DNA of 64,000 bases from an uncultured Prevotellaceae bacterium (GTDB lineage Bacteria; Bacteroidota; Bacteroidia; Bacteroidales; Bacteroidaceae), in assembly GCA_902761605.1 (NCBI GenBank), contig CACWLC010000018.1:1-64000 (forward strand), given 5' to 3'. Positions 37,623-46,844 of the stretch are shown here, piece by piece. The notes beneath the pieces were generated by a model. The model had not been told where the DNA came from. It saw nothing but the letters and a program-made list of their open reading frames with translations, and searched no databases. Each line of letters starts with the position of its first letter. Within the stretch, counting starts at the first letter, position 1. Made by a program: the position numbers and the translations under genes.

Positions 37623-37673
37623 GAAATGAACATAAATGTGAAATTACCGCTACCAGTTGTGCCTGTAGCATCA

Positions 37674-37707
37674 AAATAAATCCCTGCCAGGCGACAGGGA
37701 TTTATTT
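37674..37707 (-). terminator. Terminator after the minus-strand GH43 gene
   Basis: AAATAAATCCCTG (37674-37686) pairs perfectly with CAGGGATTTATTT (37695-37707) around an 8-base loop, directly after the GH43 stop codon at 37710. Confidence 0.9.
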
Positions 37708-37709
37708 GT

Positions 37710-39161
37710 TTAGTGTTTCTTGAAGTTCCACTTGGAGTTGTCGGAGTTGAAATCAAACTCTGCGAGGGTAGGAGTGGAGTCGCCTGCAGAATAGATACAG
37801 TATTTTGTATTAAACTCCTTTTGACCAGGAATAGCGAAGGGCATGATACGGTAAGTACCGTCTGTAAGCTGCTCTATCCACCAAAGCTGAGAATCCTCAC
37901 CCTGAAATTCCTTTGTGGTAAGTTCGAGATTTGCTGTAGCTGTAAGGGCACGGTTGGTGCCTTCAATCTTTATCTCATAGAGAGGACCTGTAAGACGTCC
38001 GCCAGCCTCAGGACGAGGAATGATGGTCCAGTGCTGCCAAGGACGGAACATATAGTCGCTGCAACGAACAGCAATCTCTCCCTCCGGCCATGTGCCGATA
38101 ACCTCTTCCAGTTTCTGGTTAGGGATGGGTTTTACAGGCTGCTTCATCTGCTCGCGGTTAAACCAACCCTGACGTTCCTGTTGCATACGAACAAAGTCTA
38201 CACTCAGCTCAAGAGAGTATCCTCGTCGCTCTGACTCTATCCAGAAATCACCACCTTTGAACAATTCGCCAGCTACAGGCCAGCCGTTTTTCCACAACAG
38301 AGGTCGGATGCCAAGAGTAGAACGTCCGCTAAGATCGAAATCGGCCTCGAAGTGACAAGACATCACCTCTACGCCATCCTCGATGACGGTTCGTCCGAAA
38401 TGTCCAGGACCGGTCTTGCGGTCACCAGCGGCAATAACCATCTTTCCACCTCCGTGAAACATATCACGGCCAACATTGTCTATATATGGTCCCTCTACAC
38501 TGCGAGAACGACCTACTACAATATTATATGTAGAGTTGACACCATCGCAGCAGGTACCGTGTGTGCCCAGCAGATAATACCAGCCATCGCGATACAGAAG
38601 GTCTGTAGCCTCACAGTCGATTGCGATATCCTTCTCTTTGTTACCCTTTACACGGAATCCTGTCTTTGGATCGAGCTCTATAAGACGGATGGTGCCGAAA
38701 TAAGTACCGTAGCTTGCCCACAGACGACCAGTTGTGGGATCTAAGAGCAGTCCCGGGTCGATGGCATCCTGATCTTCCATACCGTCAGAGGCGCATACCT
38801 CTACAGCCTCACTCCATTTGAAATCAGGCGACTTGGGGTCGAGGGTCTTGTTCCACATGGTGAGTATACGTCCTGCATGACCACCACCGAGTCCACCGCC
38901 TGTAGCACCATAGATACAAAGGTAACGGTCGCCTATCTTCATAACGTCAGGAGCAGCTCCGCCACCAGGACGCTCTGCACCACTGTTCCAAGTCCAGCCG
39001 TCTTCAGAGATAAGACCTCCGCCACCTGTTCCAAAGGTATAGTATTTGCCATCGCACTCAGCAATTGTCGAGGGGTCGTGGATATATGGTGCGCCGATTT
39101 GCGCCCTTATGGGGCTAAATAAAAAATATAAAATAAAAAATAAAAAATATCTTGCTTTCAT
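37710..39161 (-). CDS. GH43 arabinanase-like glycoside hydrolase
   Basis: A 483-residue secreted GH43 protein. Signal about 1-18. Propeller landmarks are YIHDPSTIAECDGKYYTFGT (base Asp), MEDQDAIDPGLLLDPTTGRLW (pKa-modulating Asp) and CEATDLLYRDGWYYLLG (acid Glu), a spacing typical of endo-arabinanase-like GH43. The C-terminal 130 residues form a separate beta domain (about 350-483, HWTIIPRPEAGG, QLWWIEQLTDGTYRIM) resembling a ricin-type lectin fold. Probable substrate is arabinan or arabinoxylan side chains. The ATG at 39161 is used; a TTG at 39170 is the alternative. It follows the GH43 pseudogene by 12 bases on the same strand. Confidence 0.87.
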   Translation of the reverse strand: MKARYFLFFILYFLFSPIRAQIGAPYIHDPSTIAECDGKYYTFGTGGGGLISEDGWTWNSGAERPGGGAAPDVMKIGDRYLCIYGATGGGLGGGHAGRILTMWNKTLDPKSPDFKWSEAVEVCASDGMEDQDAIDPGLLLDPTTGRLWASYGTYFGTIRLIELDPKTGFRVKGNKEKDIAIDCEATDLLYRDGWYYLLGTHGTCCDGVNSTYNIVVGRSRSVEGPYIDNVGRDMFHGGGKMVIAAGDRKTGPGHFGRTVIEDGVEVMSCHFEADFDLSGRSTLGIRPLLWKNGWPVAGELFKGGDFWIESERRGYSLELSVDFVRMQQERQGWFNREQMKQPVKPIPNQKLEEVIGTWPEGEIAVRCSDYMFRPWQHWTIIPRPEAGGRLTGPLYEIKIEGTNRALTATANLELTTKEFQGEDSQLWWIEQLTDGTYRIMPFAIPGQKEFNTKYCIYSAGDSTPTLAEFDFNSDNSKWNFKKH

Positions 39162-39173
39162 AATCTTCAATGC

Positions 39174-41063
39174 TTATTTGTTAGTGCTTATTGTATAGCT
39201 TTTCACAGGGTTGCCTTTCTCATCGATGAAACGGGCACAGAGGTCGCTCAAACCGGGGCCGTTGATGACAGCACAGCGCAGGATATTGCGACCTTTCTTC
39301 AGAGTGAGACGTGGAGACATACCATCGTCCTCTACCATACGCCTGTCGCCTTCGAGCAACAACACCTCTTCACCATTGATCCACCATTTTGAGGCTCCGT
39401 TTGATCCAGCTGCAAGTCGTACGTCAGAAATCTCTTCAGGACAATCTATGTAGGTCACGATCCAGAACAGTGATCCGTAGGTCTGCTGGCCCCATTTCTC
39501 TGCGAAACGGAAGAGTTTTATGTTGTAGTTCTCGCTGTCTATAGCATGCCAGGCAAGTGTCTGTTTGCCAGCTTTGACCTTCTGTCCATCCTTAGGCAGG
39601 ATGGTCATCTGATCCTTGAAGTATGTCTTTGCGAGATTCTCTTCCAACCAGGTGTTAGTGAAGATAATGTTTGAACGGATGTCGTACTTTATGGGTTCAA
39701 GCAGCAGCCATCGACGGATGAAACCAGCTTCGTCAGGCTGTGCAGACTGTGCTGTCGCAGGCGAGAAGTACTTCGGACGATTCTTGAACTGAACATTGTC
39801 TACGCTGATGCCAGCATCGCCTTCAACGGTGATAACCAGATCTGTAACACCTTTTGGAGTATAATCCAGAGGAGCAGTCAGAGAGAGCCACTGGTTACTG
39901 AAGTCACGACGGAACATTGCCGGCATGCCTGCAGGCGCCTCTGGCTTAACTGTCAGATCAACCTTGGCGATAATCTTTCCGTTAGCAGCTTTCTCGCGGA
40001 TAAAGAACTTTGTGTTTTCAGATGCTTTCGCTTTAACAATCACATATCCGTCGGTAATACAACTGAAATCGATATCATTATATCTCATCCAACTGCCCTT
40101 AACTGGGAGTGTGGCCTCAAAGCTTCGGAAGGTATTGATGGTATCGATGAGTTGTGTGGTGACATCGCTGCTGGATGCACTGAAACGGTCAATCTCGATC
40201 TTTTCTGTAGCTTTGTTGATACCTACGCCTCGCATTGTTGGTTTCACTTCTTTGATAGTACCATCGGCATTGAAGTATAACTTCTCTATGCATACAGAAC
40301 GACGCTTGTCATCGCGTGGTGAGAAGTCGTTGTGATGATAGAACAGGTACCACTGTCCTTTGTAATTGATGATACTGTGATGATTCGTCCAACACCCATT
40401 CTCATGCTCAGCCATGATAATACCCTTGTATTCGTATGGTCCCATAGGATTCTTGCTCATGGCATATTTTCCCTTACATAAGGATAAGTAAGGTAATAGT
40501 TGCCGTTGTACTCGAAAGCGAACGGCCCTTCAGCCTGACGATTCGGAAGTCCCTTGAGACAATTTACACCATACATCTCAAACTCGCGCTCACCCCATTT
40601 TACCTTTTCCTTTGGGGTGTCATCGGCTAATTCCTTCATATTGTCCTTGAGCTTTGCGCAACGACCATTACCCCAGAAGATATATGCATTACCGTCGGAA
40701 GCCAGAAGAACGCATGGATCGATACCGTTGATGCCTTTTATAGGCTCTGACTCACAAACGAAAGGTCCTTCAGGACTGTCGGCGATGGCTACTCCTACGC
40801 CAAATCCCATTCCTCCTTTAGGAGCAGAGGGGAAATAGAAATAGTACTTCCCGTTTCTCTCAACACAGTCGGGTGCCCACATCGAATACCCAGTCCTGAC
40901 GCTGTCCCTCAGGGGGCACAATGTCATGCGACGGGTAGACGTACACCTTATTATTAAATACGCGTGCGGTAGGGTCAGCGCTGAACTGATCCCTGATAAT
41001 CGGGTTCTGTGCCGACATCATCATCGGCATTCCCAGTAATAACAATAATAGCTTTCTCTTCAT
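39174..41063 (-). pseudogene. GH43 enzyme broken by two deletions
   Basis: Three consecutive frames together make one GH43 protein. Frame 1 (41063 to about 40888) gives a signal peptide and RDQFSADPTARVFNNKVYVY, the first blade with its Asp. Frame 2 (to about 40463) resumes at GYSMWAPDCVERNGKYYFYF and contains GIDPCVLL and RQAEGPFAFE. Frame 3 (from 40460) resumes at MSKNPMGPYEYKGIIM and runs through a CBM6-like and a C-terminal beta domain to 39174. At junction 1 about 40 residues normally found between QRQDW and YSMWAPDC are missing; at junction 2 a few residues between YPYVREN and AMSKN are missing. Neither loss keeps frame. It still has its -7 box (41087-41094). Sequencing error cannot be excluded but does not explain missing residues. 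Confidence 0.8.
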
Positions 41064-41086
41064 CGTCAGTTAGAAATTAGATGATG

Positions 41087-41094
41087 CAAAGTTA
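41087..41094 (-). promoter_or_regulatory. -7 box (TAACTTTG) for the GH43 pseudogene unit
   Basis: Minus-strand TAACTTTG, 23 bases before the ATG at 41063; it may still drive the intact GH43 gene downstream. Confidence 0.6.
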
Positions 41095-41201
41095 ACCATA
41101 AATATGATATACTCCAAACTAATTAAGTGTAGTTATACAATTATGATACACCACATATAGTTTGTGATACATATAATAAAACCCAAGTCGTGGTTTTTCC
41201 G

Positions 41202-41209
41202 TAACTTTG
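41202..41209 (+). promoter_or_regulatory. -7 box (TAACTTTG) for the GH43-GH3-esterase run
   Basis: TAACTTTG 28 bases before the ATG at 41238. The 107 bases between this box and the divergent one at 41087 hold three TGATACA/TGATACT-like words near 41140-41175 that could be regulator sites. Confidence 0.62.
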
Positions 41210-41237
41210 CACCCGTAATAATTTTAAACTCCCCAAA

Positions 41238-42722
41238 ATGAAAAGATTAAAAAAATACCTGGCTTCAACCATAATCCTCAGTGGTTCCATTCTTACTATT
41301 TCTGCACAGGCGGAAAATGGTGAGTCAATAGCAGAACGTTTGCGTCAGGATTCACTTTTGCTGCAGGCGGCAGTCAGTGGAGAGGCAGAGATCAACCTCC
41401 CTCTTTTCCAGACGAAATATACTGCTGACCCGTCACCGATTGTCGTGGGTGATACTCTGTTTCTTTTTACTTCGCATGATGCATCGCCAGAAGATATTCC
41501 CGATGAGAATGAGAAGAGCTCTGCAGGATTCTTTATGTACGACTGGCTCCTGTGGTCAACCACCGACATGGTTAACTGGACGGAGCACGGTGCTGTGGCA
41601 TCGCTGAAGGATATCCCCTGGCGGAGCAGGGAGAATGGAGCCTGGGCTATACAGACTGTTGAGCGTGACGGGAAATACTATCTCTATGCACCACTTCATG
41701 GACATGGCATCGCTGTGCTGAAGGCGGATTCTCCCTATGGACCTTTCAAGGACCCTATAGGAAAACCGCTGGTATGGGATCAGAGCAACTGGTATGACAT
41801 TGATCCTTCTGTTTATACCGATGATGACGGACAGGCATATATGTATTGGGGTAATCCACACACCTTCTATGCCCGCCTGAATGACGATATGATATCGCTG
41901 AAGGACAGTGTTGTGAAACTCCCACATATAGAGAATTACCAGGAAGGTCCTTGGTTCTATAAGCGTAACGGACACTATTATCTTGGCTATGCCACTACCT
42001 GTTGTCCTGAGGCTCTGGGGTATGCCATGAGTGATTCTCCCACAGGCCCTTGGGAGAGCAAGGGATATATCATGCGTCCCACACAGCGTGACAGGGGCAA
42101 CCATCCTGGCATCATAGATTACAAGGGCCATTCTTATATCTTCGGACAGAACTATGACCTGATGCATATAGAAACATTCGTACACCACGAACGTCGCAGT
42201 GTATCAGCTGTTGAGATAACATATAATCCTGACGGAACGATACAGGAAGTGCCTTACTGGCTGGATCAGAAACCTCTGAAACAGCTTTCGTGGCTTAATC
42301 CGTATCAGCGTGTAGAGGCAGAGACGATGGCATGGGGCTTTGGCCTTAAGTCGGCAAAGATGGGTATAGAGAATACTGGTGTCGTGGCCGACATGCCGGA
42401 GTCGACAGGAAAAAAGAATATGTATGTCTTCGATATCGATGATGGAGAACTGATACGTCTGCGAGGCGTAGACTTTGGTAATGGTGCAAAGAACTTTAAT
42501 ATCATTGCATCGGCAAAGGGAAAGATTACTGTTACTTTGCGTCTCGATAGTCAGAAGGGCCCTGTAATGGGAAAGGTAAACATCACTCCTACAGGATCAT
42601 CGGAAGATTATCGTGTTTTCAGCACTAAGGTGAAGAAGATAGCTGGCGTACATGACCTCTATCTGTGTTTCGGCAATACCACAGGTGATGTTCGTCTTGA
42701 CTGGTGGCAATTTAAAAAATAA
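41238..42722 (+). CDS. GH43 glycoside hydrolase with C-terminal CBM6-like domain
   Basis: A 494-residue secreted protein. Signal about 1-23 (ends TISAQ). The GH43 propeller (about 55-350) has KYTADPSPIVVGDTLFLFTSHD, YDIDPSVYTDDDGQAYMYWG and YQEGPWFYKRNGHYYLGY, giving the two Asp and the Glu of the active site. HPGIIDYKGHSYIFGQ closes the propeller. The end (about 365-494) is a CBM6-like sandwich: VEAETMAWGFGLKS and VTLRLDSQKGPVMGKVNI through DLYLCFGNTTGDVRLDWWQF. This pairing is common in arabinoxylan arabinofuranohydrolases and xylosidases. Fifteen bases separate it from the GH3 gene. Confidence 0.92.
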   Translation: MKRLKKYLASTIILSGSILTISAQAENGESIAERLRQDSLLLQAAVSGEAEINLPLFQTKYTADPSPIVVGDTLFLFTSHDASPEDIPDENEKSSAGFFMYDWLLWSTTDMVNWTEHGAVASLKDIPWRSRENGAWAIQTVERDGKYYLYAPLHGHGIAVLKADSPYGPFKDPIGKPLVWDQSNWYDIDPSVYTDDDGQAYMYWGNPHTFYARLNDDMISLKDSVVKLPHIENYQEGPWFYKRNGHYYLGYATTCCPEALGYAMSDSPTGPWESKGYIMRPTQRDRGNHPGIIDYKGHSYIFGQNYDLMHIETFVHHERRSVSAVEITYNPDGTIQEVPYWLDQKPLKQLSWLNPYQRVEAETMAWGFGLKSAKMGIENTGVVADMPESTGKKNMYVFDIDDGELIRLRGVDFGNGAKNFNIIASAKGKITVTLRLDSQKGPVMGKVNITPTGSSEDYRVFSTKVKKIAGVHDLYLCFGNTTGDVRLDWWQFKK

Positions 42723-42737
42723 AAATAGGGCGTAATT

Positions 42738-45071
42738 ATGAAGATTTCAATATTTATTCTGATGTGTACAACGATGATTATGGCTGGTTGCTCTGCTCCT
42801 GATATGGAGCAACAGATAGATGAGCTGTATGGTAAGATGTCGCAGGAAGAGCGCATCGCACAGTTGAGGAGCATGTATATGGATGACCTCTTCAATGAGG
42901 AGGGACAGTTGGATACTTCAAAGTGTCGTGAACTGATTCCTAATGGTATCGGACATTTCTCACAGTTTGCCATGCAGAAACCCCGTGATCCTAACGAGTT
43001 GAGAGATCGTGTGAAGGCAGTACAAGACTGGCTGATGAATAATACTCCTAACGGCATTCCTGCCCTCTGTCATGAGGAGGTGCTCTCTGGTGTCAACACC
43101 AAGGGCTCTACCATCTATCCCCAACAGATTGGACAGGCTTGTTCGTTTAATCCTGAGTTGGCTGAGCTGAAAACCCTACAGACTTCCACTGCCATGCGTA
43201 AGATGGGTGGTGTGTTGTCGCTTTCTCCGATGGTTGATGTATGCCGTATCCCAAGTTTCAATCGTCTTGAGGAGTCGTATGGTGAGGATGGCTATCTGTC
43301 GGCAGTAATGGGTGTCGCTTTTGTGAATGGCCTACAGCAAGGTGATTTGAAGAAGGGTGTTGGTGCTTGTTCGAAGCACTATCTTGGCTATGGCGGAGGT
43401 GGTGATGCCGATGAGAAGGAGATGATGGAGGAGATACTCCTGCCTCATGAGGCAATGATTCGTCTTGCTGGCAGCAAGGCTGTTATGCCGGGATATCATG
43501 AGGTACACGGCACAAAATGTGTGTGCAACAGTGAGATCCTTGAGGATATCCTTCGTGGTTATGTGGGATTTGACGGAATGATAGTAAGTGACTATACTGC
43601 CATCGACCAGATTCCAAATATAGAGGATGCTTTGCATAAGGCTGCTGCGGCTATTAATGGTGGTAATGATGTTGACTTCCCATTCGGAGCCAACTATCAG
43701 TATCTTCAGCAGGCCATCGATGAAGGACTTGTAAAGCCTGAGACTCTGGAAAGGGCTGTTAAGAATGTGCTTCGTTATAAGTTCCGTGCTGGTCTCTTTG
43801 ATAAGAATCCATATCTGTATAGCTCTGAGGAGATAAAGCTCGACACCCCTGATGAGCGCAAGACGGCTTATGATATCGCCACACAGTCGGTAGTGCTCCT
43901 TGAGAATAATGGCATCCTGCCTCTTAAGAACGCTAAGAATATACTTCTCACAGGACCTAATGCAAATACCATGTGGGCAATGTTGGGCGACTATTCTTTC
44001 CCTGCAATGTCTTATTTCTGGAAAAAGGTGGAGAGTGATCTCGATTATCCGCACACCATCACACTGCTTGAAGGTATGAAGGCAAGCACTCCTGCTGGTG
44101 TAAATCTGATGTATGAGCGTGGATGCGACTGGACTGAAGAGATTGAGACGAAGTTCTCTGAGCTTGGCGACGAACGGGCCTGGGAGTACGAGATACTGCA
44201 TCGTAAGGTGAATTCCGGCGAGAAGGCAGATAAGGTTGAGGCTCTCAGACTCGCTAAGAATGCTGATGTCATCGTGGCTGCTGTTGGTGAGAATGTGATG
44301 CTTTGTGGAGAGAACCGTGATCGTCAGGGACTCCGACTCCCAGGCAAACAGGAAGAGTATGTAAAAGAGCTTCTTAGCACTGGCAAACCAGTGATATTAG
44401 TAGTCTTTGGAGGTCGTGCCCAGGTAATCTCTGGTATCGCAGAGAAGTGTGCCGCTGTTATCCAGGCGTGGTATCCGGGCGAGGAGGGTGGTAATGCTGT
44501 CGCAGATATCCTTTATGGTAAGGTGTCGCCATCGGCAAAACTCTCTGTAAGCTATCCTAATACTGAGGTGTATGAGCCTTTGTGTTATAACAATTCTGAT
44601 TCTAAGGATCCTCGTGTTCAGTGGCCTTTCGGCTATGGCCTGAGCTATACATCATTCGAATATCGGAATCTGAAGGCTGATGAAGCGGTTGCTACTGACG
44701 CAAAGGCTATAAACCTCTCATTCGAGGTAAAGAATACTGGAAAGGTGGCTGCTGATGAGATTGCACAGGTTTATATCTCTCCAAAGCATGAAGGACAGAA
44801 TATCCGTCCAATCCAGCTTCATGGATTCGCACGTGTATCCCTCCAACCAGGCGAGACAAAGACTGTTAACGTAAAACTCTATACAGAGCAGTTTGGATTC
44901 TATTCCAACAAAGGTAAGCGCCTTTGGAACATCCTGCCAGGCATATTTACAATCGGAATCGGTGCTTCATCACAGGATATCAGGCTGCAACAGGATATAA
45001 CCCTTACGGGTGAGACTGTAACAAAGCCCTTAAGAGAATTCTATTTCTCGGAGAGTTCTGTAAAAAAATAG
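42738..45071 (+). CDS. GH3 glycosidase lipoprotein
   Basis: A 777-residue GH3 enzyme with a lipoprotein signal (MIMAGCS, Cys18), so it is anchored in a membrane, probably facing the periplasm or the cell surface. The barrel has CHEEVLSGVN, RLEESYGEDGYL, CSKHYLGYGGGGD and GMIVSDYTAID with the nucleophile Asp285. The second domain has VVLLENNGILPL and WYPGEEGGNAVADILYG, and the C-terminus is fibronectin III-like (AQVYISPKH, LHGFARV). No PA14 insertion, unlike the GH3 at 13493. It may be a beta-glucosidase or beta-xylosidase; the neighbouring GH43 genes favour xylosidase. Confidence 0.92.
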   Translation: MKISIFILMCTTMIMAGCSAPDMEQQIDELYGKMSQEERIAQLRSMYMDDLFNEEGQLDTSKCRELIPNGIGHFSQFAMQKPRDPNELRDRVKAVQDWLMNNTPNGIPALCHEEVLSGVNTKGSTIYPQQIGQACSFNPELAELKTLQTSTAMRKMGGVLSLSPMVDVCRIPSFNRLEESYGEDGYLSAVMGVAFVNGLQQGDLKKGVGACSKHYLGYGGGGDADEKEMMEEILLPHEAMIRLAGSKAVMPGYHEVHGTKCVCNSEILEDILRGYVGFDGMIVSDYTAIDQIPNIEDALHKAAAAINGGNDVDFPFGANYQYLQQAIDEGLVKPETLERAVKNVLRYKFRAGLFDKNPYLYSSEEIKLDTPDERKTAYDIATQSVVLLENNGILPLKNAKNILLTGPNANTMWAMLGDYSFPAMSYFWKKVESDLDYPHTITLLEGMKASTPAGVNLMYERGCDWTEEIETKFSELGDERAWEYEILHRKVNSGEKADKVEALRLAKNADVIVAAVGENVMLCGENRDRQGLRLPGKQEEYVKELLSTGKPVILVVFGGRAQVISGIAEKCAAVIQAWYPGEEGGNAVADILYGKVSPSAKLSVSYPNTEVYEPLCYNNSDSKDPRVQWPFGYGLSYTSFEYRNLKADEAVATDAKAINLSFEVKNTGKVAADEIAQVYISPKHEGQNIRPIQLHGFARVSLQPGETKTVNVKLYTEQFGFYSNKGKRLWNILPGIFTIGIGASSQDIRLQQDITLTGETVTKPLREFYFSESSVKK

Positions 45072-45100
45072 CGTAATTCAACCATAATTAATTTCTATCT

Positions 45101-46618
45101 ATGATTAAAAAACTATTCTTACTCTTGCCGTTAACGGCAATGCTTATTGGTTGCACCTCTAATCAAGAGGGTGCTGAGTGTCCAGTCCTCACTGTTGAGG
45201 GTGGTCAGATTCAGGGTGTCGTAGCAGAATCCCCAGGCGTTTTTGCTTATAAGGGAATCCCTTATGCCGCTGCTCCTATTGGTGATCTCCGTTGGAAAGA
45301 ACCACAACCCGTTGAGAAGTGGGAAGGTGTGAGAGACTGCTCAAAATTTGGTCATCCTGGATACCAGGCAGTACACTATCCCGGTGGCTATGCCACAGAG
45401 TGGGGCTATGGAGATGAGGCTCCATATAGTGAGGACTGTCTCTATCTGAATGTCTACACCAAGGCTCCTGGTCAAGTGGATAAGAAACTTCCTGTTGCTC
45501 TGTGGATTCATGGTGGAGGCTATCGTGAAGGCTGGGGCACGGAGCCTGAGTTTGATGGTAAGGAGTGGGCAAAGAAGGATGTCGTACTCGTGACAATCAA
45601 CTATCGTTTGGGTATCTTCGGTTTCATGCCTTATGCCGAGCTTTCTGCAGAGAGTCCTCACGGAGTATCTGGCAACTATGGCATCCTCGACCAGATACAG
45701 TCGTTGAAATGGATTAAGGAGAACATTGCTCAGTTTGGTGGTGATCCTGATAATGTTACTATCTTCGGACAGAGTGCCGGAGCAGGTAGTGTACGTACCA
45801 TCTGTGAATCTCCTCTGGCACGTGGATTGTTCCATAAGGCTATTATTATGAGTGGCGGTGGCTTGAATATACCTCCTAAGGATGGTGAGGCGGTAAAACC
45901 TGCTACACCTATGGTTAAGTTCTTTACCTACAATCCTACACTTAAAGAGGCTGAGGCAGAGACAAAGAAGGTGATGGACTGGGCTGGTCTTACTAATCTT
46001 GAAATGCTTCGTAAGGCTCCTACTGAGATTCTCTATACTGTGGCTACTATTTATAATATGGTAAACAAGAGCGATGTGTATGTTATGGAACGTCCTATTA
46101 TTGATGGTTATGTGTCGCTGAAGAGTTTTGATGAGGCTGCTCGCGAGGGTTCAATTGCTGATGTTCCTTATATGATTGGTTACACTCTTAACGATATGGG
46201 TTCGATGGCTCCTGGAATAGCAGAGTTCTGTAAGGTTCGTGAGAGTCAGGGTGCAAAGGCCTGGGCTTATGAGTTTGCACGTCCTCTGCCTGATGATGGC
46301 TCACATCCTGAAGTGACTCAGCGTCTGAAAGGAGCTTTCCATTCCAGCGACCTGTGGTATGTCTTCAAGAGTCTGGAGCATTGCTGGCGTCCTTGGACTC
46401 AGGGCGACTGGGATCTCTCTGAGAAGATGATCACTGCCTGGACTAATTTTGCAAAGTTCAGTGATCCGAATGGCGAAGGTGAAGGACTTGGTTGGAAACC
46501 ATGTACGGAAAAAGAAACTGACTTCATGCTCTTTAAACTTGACGAAAAAGATGCAGAAGCATCTGAAATGGGTCAGCCAATTATCCCTGAGCCGATTCAA
46601 CTGCCTGATAGGCGGTAA
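45101..46618 (+). CDS. Type-B carboxylesterase lipoprotein
   Basis: A 505-residue alpha/beta hydrolase of the carboxylesterase type-B family. A lipoprotein signal ends MLIGCTS (Cys18). Family landmarks are FAYKGIPYAAAPIGDLRWKEP, SEDCLYLNVYT, WIHGGGY (oxyanion hole) and the nucleophile elbow FGQSAGAGS (Ser225). Its gene follows the GH3 gene by 29 bases, so it likely deacylates the same polysaccharide. Whether it acts on acetyl or aromatic esters cannot be told from the sequence. Confidence 0.88.
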   Translation: MIKKLFLLLPLTAMLIGCTSNQEGAECPVLTVEGGQIQGVVAESPGVFAYKGIPYAAAPIGDLRWKEPQPVEKWEGVRDCSKFGHPGYQAVHYPGGYATEWGYGDEAPYSEDCLYLNVYTKAPGQVDKKLPVALWIHGGGYREGWGTEPEFDGKEWAKKDVVLVTINYRLGIFGFMPYAELSAESPHGVSGNYGILDQIQSLKWIKENIAQFGGDPDNVTIFGQSAGAGSVRTICESPLARGLFHKAIIMSGGGLNIPPKDGEAVKPATPMVKFFTYNPTLKEAEAETKKVMDWAGLTNLEMLRKAPTEILYTVATIYNMVNKSDVYVMERPIIDGYVSLKSFDEAAREGSIADVPYMIGYTLNDMGSMAPGIAEFCKVRESQGAKAWAYEFARPLPDDGSHPEVTQRLKGAFHSSDLWYVFKSLEHCWRPWTQGDWDLSEKMITAWTNFAKFSDPNGEGEGLGWKPCTEKETDFMLFKLDEKDAEASEMGQPIIPEPIQLPDRR

Positions 46619-46637
46619 ACGAAATTTTTGTTAAATA

Positions 46638-46701
46638 TAACGCAGAGTTTGCGGTATGTAACATTTTTGGCAATGTTACATTTCTTGCAAACTCTGCGTT
46701 A
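46638..46701. terminator. Nested double palindrome between esterase and susC
   Basis: Outer arms TAACGCAGAGTTTGC (46638-46652) and GCAAACTCTGCGTTA (46687-46701) are perfect 15-mers; inner arms TGTAACATT (46657-46665) and AATGTTACA (46672-46680) are perfect 9-mers. One hairpin stacked on another, without a following T-run. It may end the upstream message; a regulatory role is also possible because the susC -7 box starts 33 bases later. Confidence 0.72.
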
Positions 46702-46733
46702 CTTATAATAAAGTATTGATACTAAAAATGCAA

Positions 46734-46741
46734 TATCTTTG
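46734..46741 (+). promoter_or_regulatory. -7 box (TATCTTTG) for susC/susD
   Basis: TATCTTTG at 46734-46741 with no well-placed TTTG. A leader of about 100 bases precedes the ATG at 46845. Confidence 0.68.
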
Positions 46742-46844
46742 CAACGAATTTGAAAAATAATGAGACGTGTTCCTTCGTGATCACATTCCATATACCTAAC
46801 AGAATTTATATTTATTGTCAATTATCTAACTAAATTAAAAAAGT

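Noticed and set aside
43332-44201. 289-codon minus-strand frame opposite the lipoprotein GH3 gene
   Set aside because: Shadow frame with no supporting features.
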